Origin: Zoogloeaceae bacterium
Lineage (GTDB): Bacteria; Pseudomonadota; Gammaproteobacteria; Burkholderiales; Rhodocyclaceae
DNA: 5,485 nt
Direction: 5' to 3'
Assembly (NCBI GenBank): GCA_031273145.1
Contig: JAISSL010000294.1
Span: 1-5,485, forward strand
In this document: positions 4,956 to 5,485 of the stretch, piece after piece
Position numbering within the stretch: the first letter of the stretch is position 1
Layout: each line of letters opens with the position of its first letter
Notes under the pieces: generated by a model
What the model saw: the letters and a program-made list of their open reading frames with translations, nothing else
Told to the model about the DNA's origin: nothing
The model's database searches: none
Program-made: the position numbers and the translations under genes

Positions 4956-5030
4956 AAGGAGAACAAACATGACAACCAATATTCTCGTCGTCGGCGTGGG
5001 CGGACAAGGCGTCATGACGGCGGCGGAAAT
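4956..5030 (+). repeat. Direct repeat, right copy: start of the intact iorB
   Basis: This is the second copy of the 75-bp repeat at 4102-4176, with one mismatch (A at 4967). Here the sequence continues into full iorB coding sequence after 5030. The copy begins 7 bases after the higA stop, so the junction is tightly fitted to the end of the toxin-antitoxin operon. Confidence 0.95.
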
Positions 5031-5485
5031 TCTCGCTCAGGCAGCCGTCGCGGAAGGATTTGACGCCAAAAAGACCGAAGTAGCCGGCATGAGCCAGCGC
5101 GGCGGCGTGGTCTCATCCCATGTGCGCTTCGGAAAACAGGTACTCTCGCCGGAAATCGAACCCGGCGAGGCAGACGTACTTTTAGGCTTCGAGGCGGCGG
5201 AAGCCATGCGCTGGAGCCATTATCTGCGCCCGCAAGGGGTGGTCATGCTTAACCATCTGCGCTTGACGCCCCCTATCGTCTCGCTTGGCCTGTTCGACTA
5301 TCCCGCCGACCCGATTGCCTCTATCCGCGAGCGGGGCATGACCGTCCATGACTTCGACGCCGGCGAAATCGCCCGCGAACTAGGCGACCTGCGCCTCGTC
5401 AATACCATCATGCTGGGCGCAATTTCCGAACATCTGCCCTTCCCCGCCGAAACCCTGAAAGAACGCATCGTCCATCGCTTCCATA
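4969..5485 (+). CDS. iorB: Indolepyruvate:ferredoxin oxidoreductase beta subunit (partial, 3' end outside window)
   Basis: The first 172 residues of a protein that is usually about 190-200 long are present. IorB is the smaller subunit of the cytoplasmic enzyme that oxidatively decarboxylates indolepyruvate and other aryl pyruvates to aryl-acetyl-CoA with ferredoxin as acceptor. It belongs to the pyruvate:ferredoxin oxidoreductase gamma-domain family. Diagnostic features are the N-terminal strand and GVGGQG motif (9-14), EVAGMSQRGGVVSSHVRFG (37-55), PGEADVLLGFEAAEAMRW (65-82) and LVNTIMLGA (143-151). AAGGAG at 4956-4961 supports the ATG at 4969. The catalytic, thiamine-diphosphate-bearing partner IorA is not upstream here; it may lie beyond the right edge or elsewhere. 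The gene's first 62 bases plus ribosome binding site are duplicated at 4102-4176, and higA ends 20 bases upstream, so its original promoter has been displaced by about 850 bp. The sub-family assignment is likely; a related 2-oxoacid:ferredoxin oxidoreductase gamma subunit is the alternative. Confidence 0.88.
   Translation, partial: MTTNILVVGVGGQGVMTAAEILAQAAVAEGFDAKKTEVAGMSQRGGVVSSHVRFGKQVLSPEIEPGEADVLLGFEAAEAMRWSHYLRPQGVVMLNHLRLTPPIVSLGLFDYPADPIASIRERGMTVHDFDAGEIARELGDLRLVNTIMLGAISEHLPFPAETLKERIVHRFH

Noticed and set aside
4944..4956. TCTAAA-T-TTTAGA palindrome at the right junction as an insertion end
   Set aside because: It is short and AT-only apart from its outer positions, overlaps the higA stop, and does not match anything at the left end.

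Overview
The window reads as chromosomal DNA of a betaproteobacterium. The main evidence is the C-terminal half of ribosomal protein S10 (rpsJ) at the left edge, whose sequence is very close to betaproteobacterial S10. A cluster of dRS3/REP-like palindromes (ATTCCC-N8-GGGAAT), of a kind common in Neisseria and other Betaproteobacteria, agrees with this. The genus cannot be settled from this sequence.

Layout, all genes on the + strand. (1) 1-147: end of rpsJ, followed by a strong intrinsic terminator (about 168-214). (2) 249-1184: an uncharacterised protein with two predicted N-terminal membrane helices and a cysteine-bearing soluble domain. (3) 1185-1826: a non-coding block of about 640 bases. 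It holds at least seven dRS3-like palindromes, two of which form a perfect 30-bp inverted pair (REPIN-like). It also holds a pair of a second, unrelated hairpin family (GTAGGGG-type). The last ~100 bases precede the next gene. (4) 1827-3254: a NorM-type MATE multidrug/cation antiporter with its conserved acidic residues intact. Its stop overlaps by 4 bases the start of (5) 3251-4042, a second uncharacterised membrane-anchored protein. (6) 4102-5030: a HigB-HigA type II toxin-antitoxin operon lying between two almost identical 75-bp direct repeats. Each repeat is the ribosome binding site and first 21 codons of iorB. (7) 4969-5485: intact 5' part of iorB, the beta subunit of indolepyruvate:ferredoxin oxidoreductase, running off the right edge.

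The most notable structure is (6)-(7). The toxin-antitoxin cassette appears to have been inserted inside the start of iorB, with a fresh copy of the gene's start at the far side. A 31-codon dead stub is left upstream, and the full-length gene is restored immediately (20 nt) behind higA. No transposase or integrase is present, so the mechanism is open. A likely consequence is that iorB is now transcribed from, or with, the autoregulated higBA promoter.

The genes between rpsJ and iorB do not form one pathway. They look like an accessory stretch of efflux, unknown membrane proteins, mobile repeats and toxin-antitoxin placed beside a ribosomal protein operon.
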